Assembly (NCBI RefSeq): GCF_027579695.1
Contig: NC_083574.1
Span: 59,981,059-60,045,058 of the forward strand
Direction: 5' to 3'
DNA length: 64,000 nucleotides
Source of the DNA: Neoarius graeffei
Taxonomy: Eukaryota; Chordata; Actinopteri; Siluriformes; Ariidae
A model generated the notes under the pieces. That model was not told the DNA's origin. It worked only from the letters and a program-made list of their open reading frames with translations, and did not search any database. The stretch's first letter is position 1; each line of letters opens with the position of its first letter. Made by a program: the position numbers and the translations under genes. Below are positions 27,802 to 38,365 of this stretch, one piece after another.

Positions 27802-30800
27802 CTAGCTCCTTTGCTTCTCATGTCTCCTTCTCCTAAGCTCCATGTTTCTCTCTCTCCTGTCCGCCTCCAGCTTCTTACAGATGTCTTTAGACAACCTTCT
27901 CCAGGCAGAGCAATCCTTGACAGTGTCGCTCCAAGAGTGCAGGACTCCCCCGCACCTGAGAATGTCCTTAAGCGTGTCTTTATATCTAAGAAGGGGGCGC
28001 CCGACTCTCCTGGTGCCCTCGTTCAGAACTCCGTACAGTAGTGATTTCACAGGCCGCTTGTCGGGCATACGGGCAACGTGACCAAGCCAGCGCAGTCTAT
28101 TTCCAATGAGCAAGATCTCGATATCTGTGGCTTTCGCGCGGTCCAGCACCTCGTCGTTTGTGACGAAATGGTCCCATCTGATGTTGAGGATGGATCTCAG
28201 GTGGCGCTGCTGGATTGTCCTCAAAAGGTTGATTTGGTGACGACATAGGGTCCAAGTTTCGCTTCCATACAACATCAGTGGGATGACGCATTGATTGTAT
28301 ACCTTAAGTTTTGTTTCTACTGTCAAATCCCTGCAGTCGAAAACCCTGTCCCTGAGTCTCCCCATCGCACAGGACGCAGCCTGTATCCGTGCTGTTATCT
28401 CATCATCTAGCTTGCAGTCGTTTGACACGTAGCTTCTTAGATATTTGAACCGATGTACTCTCTTCAGTTTGTGACCATCAATGTAGAAGTCCAGCTGTTC
28501 ACCAACACTCATAGTTTCTGTTTTCTTGATGTTGATCTTGAGCCCCATTTTCAGCGACAGGTCGTTGTAGGCAGATAGCAAACACTGTAGTGCAATACCA
28601 TCGTTTGTAAATATGGCGATATCATCTGCATACTGAGCTTCTCGTACGTATTCGGTGAAACTCTTGGTTTTTGATTTTAAGCGCCTAAGGTCGAATAGGT
28701 CGCCGTCGTATCTAAAGCGAACCTTAATACTGTAGCCAGGGTCTATGTCCTTGAAAGCAAGGTAGATCATAACTGCGGCATACATCCCAAACAGAGTAGG
28801 AGCTAGCTTGCACCCTTGTTTGACACCACTGTTGTACTCAATTGGGTCAGAAAGTTCACCGTCAATACACAGTCTGGCATGTACTTCAGAGTAGAGCGTC
28901 CTGATCACTTGAACGAACTTAGCAGGGCATCCGAGTTTTCCCAAGATCTTGAAGAGAAGCTCTCTGTTCACGCAATCAAAGGCCTTAGTGAAGTCAATGA
29001 AAGCAATATGCAGATTTTGCCTCTGCTCTCTACACTTTTCCATTACTTGACGCAGTAGGAAGATGCCATCAATTGTGCCTCTGCCGTCTCTGTAGCCTGA
29101 CTGGGATTCGGGGTACACTAGCTCTGCTAGACGTTTAAGACGCTGCAGTACGATGTCAGCAAAAATCTTTCCTACCACACTGAGGAGGGATATACCACGA
29201 TAGTTGCCACAGTCACTGCGGTCACCCTTTTTAAAAAGGATGCAGATGATGGCGTCAATCAGGTCTGTTGGCAATCTAGCTGATATCCAGAACAAATTGA
29301 AAATGGTCAATAGGAATGCTGCCAGAGTGCGTCCACCATGAACGAGAACTTCAGGTAGTATACCATCCGGACCGGGACTCTTCTTGAGCTTGATGTTCTT
29401 GATAGCGGTCGTGACCTCTTCCAATTTGATTGCCTCGTCAAACTCTTCAATAAGAGGACGTTGTTCGAGTTCGTCAAGTACATTCCAGTCGACGTCAATT
29501 GGTTGATTCAAAAGTTCTTGAAAATGTTCAACCCATCGTTCTCTGATATCGTCTGGTGATGAAAGCAGAACACCATCCTTAGTTCTCACGGCGTTGAGGT
29601 TTCTTGGTCTTGGGCCGTAGACAGCTTTAACCGTTGCATAGAACTCCCTAAGGTTATTCTCCTTTGCAAACTTCTCTGCTTCGTCAGCCTTTTGTTGGAA
29701 CCAGTTGTTCTTAAGCTTTCTAATCTCCTCCCTGAGAGCTGACCTGTCTCCGTTTAGTTTCTTATCCTTGAGAAGACGTTGGATCTTTTCACCATGATCT
29801 TCAAACCAGTCCTGGCTTCTGCACCGTTTCTTTCCAAAGGATTGTTTAGTGACGTCCTGAAGCACCTTCTTCAGATCCTCCCAAGAGTCAATGGGAGTGC
29901 TATGGAGTTGCTCATCCAGCAACCTTTCAAGCCTCTCTTTTTTCTCAGTATTCATTGAGGTGTCTAGTTTCGCCGGTGGCTTCGTCCTTTTCCTCTTGTT
30001 CCTGATCGAGATCGAACATCTGCATGTGAGGAGTTTGTGATCTGTGAAACAATCTGCTAATTGATTGACCTTAGTCACGTTAATGATCTTCGCAGCCTCC
30101 TTGTCTGCAAGCACGTGATCTATTTGATGCCAATGTTTGGAGCGCATATGCTGCCAGGTGTTCTTAAGATGGTTCTTCAGCTGAAACATTGTACCCATTA
30201 CTGAAAGTTGGAAACGGGTACAGAATTCGAGCAGCTTCAATCCATTAGAGTTCATTTTTCCTACTCCATGCTTTCCGATGACGGCCAGCCAAGACTGCCA
30301 ATCTTTCCCAACATGAGCATTGAAATTCACGAGAACAATCGTTCTGTCTCCTCTGGCTTTAACCAAGCATTCTCCGAGTTTCCCATAGAAACTCTCCTTT
30401 TCAACTGGTGACCTCTGCATGGTGGGTGCATAGACACTGATCAAGGTGAGATGAGCACCGTTGTTAAGGGGGACACGGGCGGACATTATCCTATCATTAA
30501 CAGGAGCTGGGTTTATGTGACCAAGTTTGTTGGAGATGGCAAAGCCAACGCCAGCTATTCTGTCTTCACCACTGCTCCAAAAGATGGTATGGCTTCTCTC
30601 CTTGAGGTTTCCAGTGCCTGGACGTCTGACCTCACTCAGTGCGCAAATATCTATGCCTGCCTTCTCAAGTTCTGTGCAAATGATTGCAGTAGCACGTTCT
30701 GGCCTGATGGATGAATCACTATCGTTGGTTGTGCGAACATTCCACGCTGCCAGGTTTAATTGATTGCCTCTCCTCCGAGAGGGAGCATTCCTTCTGAAAA

Positions 30801-30969
30801 TCGAACCATTAACATTATCATTATCATATGGACTTCGCATATTTTCCACCATTGCCATAGATCGTGGGTCGTCGGATACCTCGAACGCAGTAGCATTATC
30901 TGAAACTCTTTGAAAACTCATCTCATTAAATGCAGGGCTGTGCCTAAAAAAGACGACACTAAATGGCAC
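27802..30969 (-). CDS. LINE ORF: endonuclease plus reverse transcriptase (1055 codons, open)
   Basis: One uninterrupted frame. The N-terminal AP-type endonuclease shows LNLAAWNVRT (Asn), ALSEVRRPG (Glu), YAPTMQRSP, and DHKLLTCR (Asp-His). The reverse transcriptase follows, with SPGPDGILPEVLV, NYRGISLLSVVGKI, QSGYRDGRGTIDG, FIDFTKAFDCVNR, GVKQGCKLAPTLF and the catalytic YADD at about residues 779-782. A C-terminal region carries RLRWLGHVARMPD. It would nick DNA and copy its own RNA onto the target. Oddity: the endonuclease GDFN motif reads VNFN at about residues 213-216, replacing the catalytic Asp, so the nicking activity is probably impaired. The start at 30969 is the first ATG; a later Met at about 30918 (MSFQRVSDN) may be the true one. 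Confidence 0.88.
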   Translation of the reverse strand: MPFSVVFFRHSPAFNEMSFQRVSDNATAFEVSDDPRSMAMVENMRSPYDNDNVNGSIFRRNAPSRRRGNQLNLAAWNVRTTNDSDSSIRPERATAIICTELEKAGIDICALSEVRRPGTGNLKERSHTIFWSSGEDRIAGVGFAISNKLGHINPAPVNDRIMSARVPLNNGAHLTLISVYAPTMQRSPVEKESFYGKLGECLVKARGDRTIVLVNFNAHVGKDWQSWLAVIGKHGVGKMNSNGLKLLEFCTRFQLSVMGTMFQLKNHLKNTWQHMRSKHWHQIDHVLADKEAAKIINVTKVNQLADCFTDHKLLTCRCSISIRNKRKRTKPPAKLDTSMNTEKKERLERLLDEQLHSTPIDSWEDLKKVLQDVTKQSFGKKRCRSQDWFEDHGEKIQRLLKDKKLNGDRSALREEIRKLKNNWFQQKADEAEKFAKENNLREFYATVKAVYGPRPRNLNAVRTKDGVLLSSPDDIRERWVEHFQELLNQPIDVDWNVLDELEQRPLIEEFDEAIKLEEVTTAIKNIKLKKSPGPDGILPEVLVHGGRTLAAFLLTIFNLFWISARLPTDLIDAIICILFKKGDRSDCGNYRGISLLSVVGKIFADIVLQRLKRLAELVYPESQSGYRDGRGTIDGIFLLRQVMEKCREQRQNLHIAFIDFTKAFDCVNRELLFKILGKLGCPAKFVQVIRTLYSEVHARLCIDGELSDPIEYNSGVKQGCKLAPTLFGMYAAVMIYLAFKDIDPGYSIKVRFRYDGDLFDLRRLKSKTKSFTEYVREAQYADDIAIFTNDGIALQCLLSAYNDLSLKMGLKINIKKTETMSVGEQLDFYIDGHKLKRVHRFKYLRSYVSNDCKLDDEITARIQAASCAMGRLRDRVFDCRDLTVETKLKVYNQCVIPLMLYGSETWTLCRHQINLLRTIQQRHLRSILNIRWDHFVTNDEVLDRAKATDIEILLIGNRLRWLGHVARMPDKRPVKSLLYGVLNEGTRRVGRPLLRYKDTLKDILRCGGVLHSWSDTVKDCSAWRRLSKDICKKLEADRRERNMELRRRRHEKQRS

Positions 30970-31486
30970 AAGATAGTGTCCCTTGGCGAGTAAACCCCAG
31001 AGGTCGACGGGACAGCGTAGCTGACACAGTCGTAAGGAATACTCGTTGCATTTTCGCCAGAGCTGAAGCCGGGTTGACCAACAGCCCTGCCTAGCGCCAG
31101 AAGCTGCAGCCGGATTGACGTGCAGTACTGCCAGGTGCCGGAAAAGCTGCCGGGTTGACAGTGCAGATCCGCCAGTGGAAAGTAATAAGCCATATCCACG
31201 TCATTGTTCAACAGCATGTTGGGTTTTTTATCGGGGTATGCTCCCCTAGATCCGCCGTGTTTTGCTATGAATAACAGGGGCACCTCGAGTAGGAAGTGGC
31301 TAAGCGCCACTCACGGACGGTCTTCACCATGGAGAGGCTAGTGGCCGCCTGGTGGAGATGCCATAAGTCCAAGATGTTCTATGGACTCGCATCACATGGT
31401 GCTGGACATGGGGAGACCAGTCTAGGATGCCGCTAGGGCCACTAGGAAAGGTACTACTCCTCCAGAGATCCTTGCCCTCTCTGAAT

Positions 31487-31982
31487 CTTTTGTTGATATT
31501 ATGCACTGTAGATGATGATATGTTCAAACTCTTTGCAATTTTACACTGTCAAACTCCTTTCTGATATTGCTTCACTATTTGTCGGTGCAGAATTAGGGGG
31601 ATTGGTGATCCTCTTCCCATCTTTACTTCTGAGGGCCGCTGCCACTCCAAGATGCTCTTTTTATACCCAGTCATGTTAATGACCTATTGCCAATTGACCT
31701 AATGAGTTGCAATTTGGTCCTCCAGCTGTTCCTTTTTTGTACCTTTAACTTTTCCAGCCTCTTATTGCCCCCGTCTCAACTTTTTTGAGATGTGTTGCTG
31801 TCATGAAATTTCAAATGAGCCAATATTTGGCATGAAACTTCAAAATGTCTCACTTTCGACATTTGATATGTTGTCTATGTTCTATTATGAATACAATATC
31901 AGTTTTTGAGATTTGTAAATTATTGCATTCCGTTTTTATTTACAATTTGTACTTTGTCCCAACTTTTTTGGAATCGGGGTTG
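31487..31982 (-). mobile_element. 5' part of the split Tc1 family D copy 2
   Basis: It continues the Tc1 beyond the LINE: the transposase N-terminal helix-turn-helix remnant (CKIAKSLNISSSTVHNINKR, about 31490-31560) with an in-frame stop near 31545, the start region near 31620, and the terminal inverted repeat ending at 31982. Confidence 0.85.
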
Positions 31983-32033
31983 TACTTGTGTTTGTGTGTG
32001 TATTTGATCATGTGTAAAATAAGGACTGGACTC

Positions 32034-32777
32034 AGTATGAGTGTGCACAGAATTGTATATGTTATATCATCAGACAATTGTATATGTTAAAGTATTTGTT
32101 ATATCATGTGACTTGTAGCAGTGGGTTACAATTCACAAGCCTGAAACTCATGTTGTGACACCACATTTTGTTTAGGACATGCCCAGGCGTGTTATGTTTG
32201 TAAAGAGATGAAAAGAGTTCGGAGTTCTCCCCACCGCGACTAGAGAAAGTGTAAGATCATGATTGTTAATAAAGATGTCATAACGGCTAAAGAGTATCAG
32301 AATCATATTACAAGATATTGAATTCAACATTCAGCAATATCTTGGCATATGTTATAATATTTCAACATATTACAACATATCAAAAATCCCTTCGCAGTTC
32401 AACTTCAGCAATATCTTGGCATTATGTTTGCTAAGTTTGACATGAATCTGATGAACCGTCTAGGAGGAGTACATTAAAAATGACCATGTGTCATCATCAC
32501 TCCAAATGGCCTTATGACATCATCACTCCAAAGTTCTACCCATTCATTTCAATGGGAAATGGAAAAAGGGGCGCTATGAAGTCCCTGGGCCATGCCCGGG
32601 GCCAAATGTCTGTGGCTGAGAAGCAGTTACAATGACTGATGTGTGTATCAAATTTCATGAGTTTTCGTGCATGGGAAATGCCTCAAATAAGGCCAAACGC
32701 GACAGAAAAATAAGAATAAGAATCCTTCGAAAAACAATAGGGTCTTCGCACCGAACGGTGCTCGGGCCCTAATTAAA
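32034..32777. repeat. Second copy of the 22121-23676 repeat, shorter
   Basis: It shares GAGTGTGCACAGAATTGTAT at the start, ATGAACCGTCTAGGAGGAGT in the body and the end GCACCGAACGGTGCTCGGGC then CCTAATTA. The 14-base GCACCGAACGGTGC is a perfect palindrome close to the end. The middle modules of the other copy are missing and 32090-32280 is unrelated sequence. Confidence 0.65.
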
Positions 32778-32953
32778 ACTTGTGCATCAAATTCTAGTGT
32801 TTTTTTTTTTTTTATTAAAGATGCATGTTGTACAATCATTCTGCCACAGAAAAAGAACAGTTCAAAGAAATTACTGAAAGCCCAAATATTGCCATGACCT
32901 TCATATCCAAGATGGCATTCATGACACTGTATGTAAACTTCTGACCACAACTG
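32778..32953. mobile_element. Solo end of Tc1-like family E
   Basis: It matches the right terminal repeat of the element at 41222-43150 (GCCACAGAAAAAGAACAGTT; ATGTAAACTTCTGACCACAA then CTGTA). Only one end is present. Confidence 0.75.
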
Positions 32954-33849
32954 TATCTACTGAAGTTAGCATGCTAACTGGCCCGGAGACAGGATGCACC
33001 GTCTGTCTTGTAATACCACTTTGCACCTCAAGAGGTGATAGTCATTGTAGCGTCCAGAATACCCTCAGCCCAAAATGAGAGAAGTCGTGCCTCATTGGTG
33101 GCTGCGTATACATTAGCCACTGAGCTCAGACTGTTGAACACTAAAGAAAAGAGAAGAAAATAGGTCACTGCAATCCACAGAAACATGGATTTGCGGTTAT
33201 CATTTTGTGTTGGTATGTTGTATTTTTGGAGTAGGGGAAAGAGAAAGAAAAGGAACCTTACCAGGATAAACTGAATCTCTCTGCCAAATATTAAGTGAAA
33301 TACTAGATTACAGAGCCTCCACTCATATTCACAGACATTGTAATCTCATTTGTGGGCTGAGTGCATACACTTTGCATGAGTTTAAAAGTTACAAATCCCT
33401 AGAAGCTCTTAAACAGTATTTTTTAAGTGGCTGTGTTGAATCAGACGCTCAGCTTGTGAACAGGCAAGGCAGGCAACTGCTTGGGGCCGCCCCCCGAGAG
33501 TCGGGGCCCGAGGGCTTATTTATTTTGTTTTTTATTGTTTTTATTGTTCTTTACCATTGTATTTTCACATTTGGAATTTAAAAAACTTTGGTTTCATACA
33601 TTTTTCGTTGGTGTCAGATTATTTATAACATATTGGTGATGAACACTGTTCAGAAGGGCCCCCTGGAAATTTTTGCTTGGGGCCACAACAGACTCTAGAA
33701 TCGCCTCTGTGTAGAATGTCTGCTAATTCATAAGCTGGCAACTGCATGAGCACATTTTTGTAACAGTGTGGTGGCACTCCTCTTTTTGGTCTAATTTTTA
33801 AGCCAAACATATCATTCAAAAACATTCATCTGTGTGGTTATTTTATTGA
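32954..33849. other. Intergenic DNA with an hAT-type end at about 33460-33718
   Basis: 33460-33718 has GGGGCCGCCCCCCGAGAGTC near one side and, at the other, GGGGCCACAACAGACTCTAG and AATCGCCTCTG, whose reverse complement CAGAGGCGATTCTAG is a familiar hAT-type end in fish. The boundaries are not proven. The rest shows nothing recognisable. Confidence 0.4.
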
Positions 33850-34805
33850 GTAAGGACATCAACAATCACATGGAGAATGTGAGCATGTTGTTAACAATGG
33901 GCAGCCACAGATATCTGCATCGCCCATCCAGATTGAGGACCTGACCAAAGACAATCACGCCAAGGCTGCATCATCCACATCTCGACCCCATGCAAGTATC
34001 ACAGAGACAGTCATGGAGACACTCACAAAGACCTCACCAAAGTCCCAATCTCAGTCTCGCTCTTCTGACTTTATTGTACCATCCCCGTCTCCCTCCTGCA
34101 TGGATTTCCCTAAAAGTATGCAGAGATTGCTGCCAATGGCTGCACTCTCTTTTTCCAGCCAAAATCATTCACGACAAGCAGTGTACCCAGTTCATCGAAA
34201 ATCAACCAACAGACTGAACTGTGTTCGCCCAGGACTTTCAGCTGGCTACCAATCTTTTTCACCATCTAAAAAATACATGACATCTCCAATCCTTCCCTCT
34301 CCCAACCTCATGGAATATACAGAGAGTCTTGTATGATGTGGGTCCCTGCATTGGGTGTAGTTTTGAAAACAAGCTGGGACCCAGTATGCCTATGCCATTC
34401 TCTATTCCTGTGTTGAAAAGAAATAGAAAACATAGAGCATATTTAACCCAGGGGGTACACCAGTCTAGTCTCCTTCCTGTTTCAAAACAACATAAGAGTG
34501 CCCAAGTGGATATTACTTCTAGACTTTCTGTAAAGCTACCTCTTCTGAACGTTAGATCACTTTCAAACAAGTCATTTTTAATTAATGATCTTATTTGCAA
34601 ACACAATCTTGATTTTTTGCTTCTAACTGAAACATGGCTGGATCAAGCAAAGAGTGCTACCACCATTATTGAAGCAGCTCCCCCAAATTGTAATTGCATG
34701 AGTGCTACCCGACATGGGAAAGGTGGAGGGACCGCAAATATATTCAAAGCCTCTTTTCAATGTAAACAGTCCTCACTTGGTGATTTTAGATCCTTTGAAC
34801 ACTTA

Positions 34806-36400
34806 CAGTGCCTTGCAAAAGTATTCATACCCCTTGAACTTTTTCACATTTTTCCACCTTACAACCACGAACTTAAAAGTTTTTTATTGAGATTTTATGT
34901 GATAGACCAACACAGAGTAGCACATAATTGTGAAGTGAAATGAAAATGATAAATGGTCTTCAAAATTTTAAACAAATAAAAATCTGAAAAATGTGATGTG
35001 CATTAGTATTCAGCCCCCCTGCGTCAATACTTTGTAGAGCCACCTTTTGCTGCAATTACAGCTGCAAGTCTTTTGTGGTATGTCTCTACCAGCTTTGCAC
35101 ATCTAGACACTGAAATTTTTGCCCATTCTTCTTTGCAAAATAGCTCAAGCTCAGCCAGATTGAATGGAGAGCATCTGTGAACAGCAATTTTCAAGTCTTG
35201 CCACAGATGCTCAATGGGATTTAGGTCTGGACTTTGACTGGGCCATTCTAACACATGAATATTCTTTGATCTAAACCATTCCATTGTAGCTCTGGCTGTA
35301 TGTTTAGGGTCATTGTCTTGCTGGAAGGTGAATCTCCTTCCCAGTCTCAAGTCTTTTGCAGCCTCCAACAGGTTTTCTTCCAGGATTGCCCTGTATTTAG
35401 CTCCATCCATCTTCCCATCAACTCTGACCAGCTTCCCTGTCCCTGCTGAAGAAAAGCATCCCCATAGCATGATGCTGCCACCACCATGTTTCACAGTGAG
35501 GATGGTGTGTGCAGGGTGATGAGCAGTGTTAGTTTTCCGCCACACATAGCGCTTTGCATTTAGGCCAAAAAGTTCAACTTTGGTCTCATCTGACCAAAGC
35601 ACCTTCTTCCACATGTTTGCTGTGTCCCCTACATGGCTTCTTATGCCTGTCTTTCAAAAATGGCTTTCTTCTTGCCACTCTTCCAAAAAGGCCAGATTTG
35701 TAGAGTGTACGACTTATAGTTGTCCTGTGCACAGATTCTCCCACCTGAGCTGTGGATTTCTGCAGCTCCTCCAGAGTGATCATGGGCCTCTTGGCTGCTA
35801 CTCTGACCAGTGCTCTCCTTGCTCGCTCTGTCAGTTTAGGTGGACGGCCATGTCTTGGTAGGTTTGCAGTTGTGCCACACTTTTTCCATTTTTGAATGAT
35901 GGATTGAACAGTGCTTCTTGAGATGTTCAGAGCTTGGGATATTTTTTTATAACCTAACCCTGCTTTAAACTTCTCCAGAACTTTATCCCTGACCTGTCTG
36001 GTGAGTTCTTTGGTCTTCATGATGCTGTTTGTTCTTCAGTGTTCTCTAACAAACCACTGAGGCCTTCACAGAACAAGTGTATTTATGCTGAGAGTAAATT
36101 ATACACAGTAGGACTCTATTAACTAATTAGATGACTTCTGAAGGCAATTGATTGCACTGGATTGTATTTAGAGGTATCAGAGTACAGGGGGCTGAATACT
36201 AATGCACACCACATTTTTCAGATTTTGATTTGTTTAAAATTTTGAAGACCATTTATCATTTTTGTTTCACTTCACAATTATGTGCTACTCTGTGTTGGTC
36301 TATCACATGAAATCTCAATAAAAAAACTTTTAAGTTCGTGGTTGTAAGGTGGAAAAATTTGAAAAAGTTCAAGGGGTATAAATACTTTTGCAAGGCACTG
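34806..36400 (-). mobile_element. Tc1-like transposon family C inside the L2 endonuclease
   Basis: Termini CAGTGCCTTGCAAAAGTATT and TTTTGCAAGGCACTG are flanked by TA (34804-34805, 36401-36402). The element is 1595 bp. Terminal repeats are long and well conserved on both sides, including a poly(T/A) strip. A single copy in this window. Confidence 0.94.
35024..36020 (-). pseudogene. Tc1 family C transposase, one frameshift from intact
   Basis: The first frame (36020 down to about 35630) gives MKTKELTRQVRDKVLEKFKA, the bipartite DNA-binding domain (STVQSIIQKWKKCG, RPPKLTERARRALV) and the hinge GRVARRKPFLK. A short deletion near 35630-35645 shifts the frame. The second frame (35614 to 35024) gives MWKKVLWSDETKVELFGLNA (Asp), QQDNDPKHTARATMEW (Asp) and SPDLNPIEHLWQDLK (Glu), ending AAKGGSTKY. 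All catalytic residues are present, making this one of the youngest Tc1 copies here. Confidence 0.9.
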
Positions 36401-36860
36401 TATGTGCACTTATTACCTGCTCTCCTAACATATTGTTATTAACTATTTACAGGCCTCCGAGACATTCAGCCAAAATTTTTCTGGAAGAGTTTGGTGAACT
36501 GTTGTCAGTCATTTGCTTAGAGTTTGACTGTCTTATTATATCTGGGGATTTTAACTTGCATGCTGATAATCCTGAAAACACTTATGCCAGAGAACTACTT
36601 GCACTTATTGACAACTTCAACCTAGTACAACATGTACAGGGGCCGACCCACTCTCATGGTCATACCCTTGACCTCGTTATCGCAAAGGGTCTTACTGTTT
36701 CTACTACTGTTGTTGACCTGGCCTTATCTGATAATTTCTGTGTTTTCTCTGATGTTTCTATGTCCCCTCACATTCAGAACAGCTCAATGACTATGGGTAG
36801 GAGAGTCATAAACGACAACATGTTCTCTTTGAGCAAGCTCTCTCACGGATCTCAACTAAA

Positions 36861-38051
36861 ATGTCAGACTCTGTAGACGACTTACTGGAAATTTTTTATT
36901 TAAATATGACCCAAATTATGGATGATATTGCTCCATTCAAAATCAAAATAGTCAATGACAAGCAGAAAGCACCATGGAAGCAATACCCAGCTGTTAAACT
37001 GCTAAAGAGAGAATGTAGGAAAACTGAAAGAAAATGGCGCAAATCTAAACTTCACATCCATTATCAAATCCATAAAAAGATGCTTTGTAAATATAATTAT
37101 GAAATTGGTAAAGCAAGACAGTCTTTCTTCTCCAACATCATCAACAGGAATATGATCAATGCCCGTGTGCTATTTTCAACAGTAGAGAAGCTAACTAATC
37201 CCCCGCCACAATTAGCACCTGGACTTCTCTCAGTTAATAAATGCAATGAGTTTGCATCCTTCTTCAAAGGTAAAATTGATAAAATACGGCAGAATATTGC
37301 TCATAATATATCTCAGTTGCAAATAACTGAAAAGCTGCAATCACCAGTGACACAGACAGACAATTTCAACACAATGTCAGAATTTTGTTTGATTGATTAC
37401 GAGACTCTTGAAAAAACTGTACAAAATCTCAGTTCCTCAACATCTGAATTGGACATTCTGCCCACCAACTTTTTTAAGTCTGTTTTTCACCTCATAATTA
37501 CAGATGTGCTTCAGATCATAAATACATCCCTAGAGACTGGCATTTTTCCTGTGTCACTGAAAAAAGCCGTTGTAAAGCCCCTACTTAAAAAGAATAATCT
37601 GGATGCTTCAGTATTGAACAACTATAGGCCAATATCAAATCTACTATTCATCGGGAAGATCCTTGAAAAAATTGTCTTCAATCAATTAACTGCCTTCTTG
37701 ATATCAAACAGCTATTTTGATAACTTTCAGTCAGGATTTCGTGCCAATCACAGCACTGAAACAGCGATGATTAAAGTTATAAATGACATACGTCTTAATA
37801 CTGATGCAGGCAAAACATCGGTCCTGGTGTTACTGGACCTCAGTGCAGCTTTTGATACTGTTGATCACAACATACTGCTATATCGACTTGAACACTGGGT
37901 TGGGTTGACTGGTAAAGTTATCAATTGGTTAAAATCATACTTAAAAGATAGAAGCTTCTTTGTTACCATGGGAAATTGTACCTCAACATCAATGTCCTTA
38001 ACCTGTGGTGTCCCCCAGGGGTCGATCCTTGGACCATTACTCCAATTCTAA
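36861..38051 (+). pseudogene. L2-like reverse transcriptase domain, truncated before the YADD box
   Basis: An open 396-codon frame with the fingers-palm blocks KKAVVKPLLKKNNLDASVLN, NYRPISNLLFIGKILEKIV, FQSGFRANHSTETAMIKV, VLLDLSAAFDTVDHNILLYR and CGVPQGSILGPLL. It then jumps to unrelated frame and stops. The YADD catalytic box and the thumb are missing through an internal deletion at about 38040, so the enzyme is dead even though this frame is open. The insertion lies between CTCF and CARMIL2. Confidence 0.85.
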
Positions 38052-38365
38052 GGTCCTTTCACTGGCTTCTAGTAAGCTACAGAATTGACTTTAAAGCATT
38101 GCTGCTAGTGTACAAATCTCTAAATGGTACAGGGCCCAATTACCTCTCTGATATGTTGCAGCGGCCTAACCCAATCGGATCTACCAGATCGCAGCAGCAA
38201 AATTTACTGGTAAAACCTGCTGTTAAAACAAAGTGTGGTGAAGCAGCTTTTAGCTACTATGCAGTACAGCTATGGAACCAACTCCCAGAGGACATCAAAA
38301 ATGCTCCTGCTGTTGGCAGCTTCAAATCTAGATTAAATACCAAGCTGTTTTCAGATGCTTTCTGA
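38045..38365 (+). pseudogene. L2-like ORF2 C-terminal segment
   Basis: It encodes FHWLLVSYRIDFKALLLVYK, then SLNGTGPNYLSDMLQ, AFSYYAVQLWNQLPEDIKN and SFKSRLNTKLFSDAF with a stop. This is the standard C-terminal block of fish L2 elements, in a different frame from the upstream reverse transcriptase because of the deletion. Confidence 0.85.

Larger units (their letters stand above)
26404..31477 (-). mobile_element. APE-type LINE retrotransposon (RTE-like), apparently full length
   Basis: It inserted into the Tc1 with a 9-bp target duplication (TCTCTGAAT). Without the hAT it is about 3.7 kb: a 5' leader of about 0.5 kb (30970-31477), one long ORF, and a short 3' region ending in a small TA-rich tail (GGCGTATATAT). 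This size and one-ORF layout fit RTE-like elements. Clade assignment is by resemblance only. Confidence 0.85.
25298..31982 (-). mobile_element. Tc1-like transposon family D, copy 2 (split by a LINE that is split by an hAT)
   Basis: Termini CAACCCTGATTCCCAAAAAG and TTTGGAATCGGGGTTG are flanked by TA (25296-25297, 31983-31984). Subtracting the nested 5.08 kb gives about 1.6 kb, the size of copy 1. The LINE target is tcTCTGAAT, duplicated at 26395-26403 and 31478-31486. The Tc1 is therefore the oldest of three layers. Confidence 0.93.
34329..36820 (+). pseudogene. L2-like endonuclease domain, split by the Tc1 at 34806-36400
   Basis: Before the Tc1: LLNVRSLSNKSFLINDLICK (Asn), FLLLTETWLD (Glu) and ATRHGKGGG. 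After it (36403 on): NILLLTIYRPPRHS, CLIISGDFNLHAD (Asp-x-Asn) and GHTLDLVIAKG. The final SDH motif reads SDN (in LALSDNFCVFSD), so the catalytic His is lost. An upstream segment at 34013-34336 is probably the N-terminal part of the ORF in a shifted frame. It is non-functional. Confidence 0.8.

Noticed and set aside
28097-28291. Small open frames inside the LINE on both strands
   Set aside because: They overlap the intact 1055-codon ORF in other frames.
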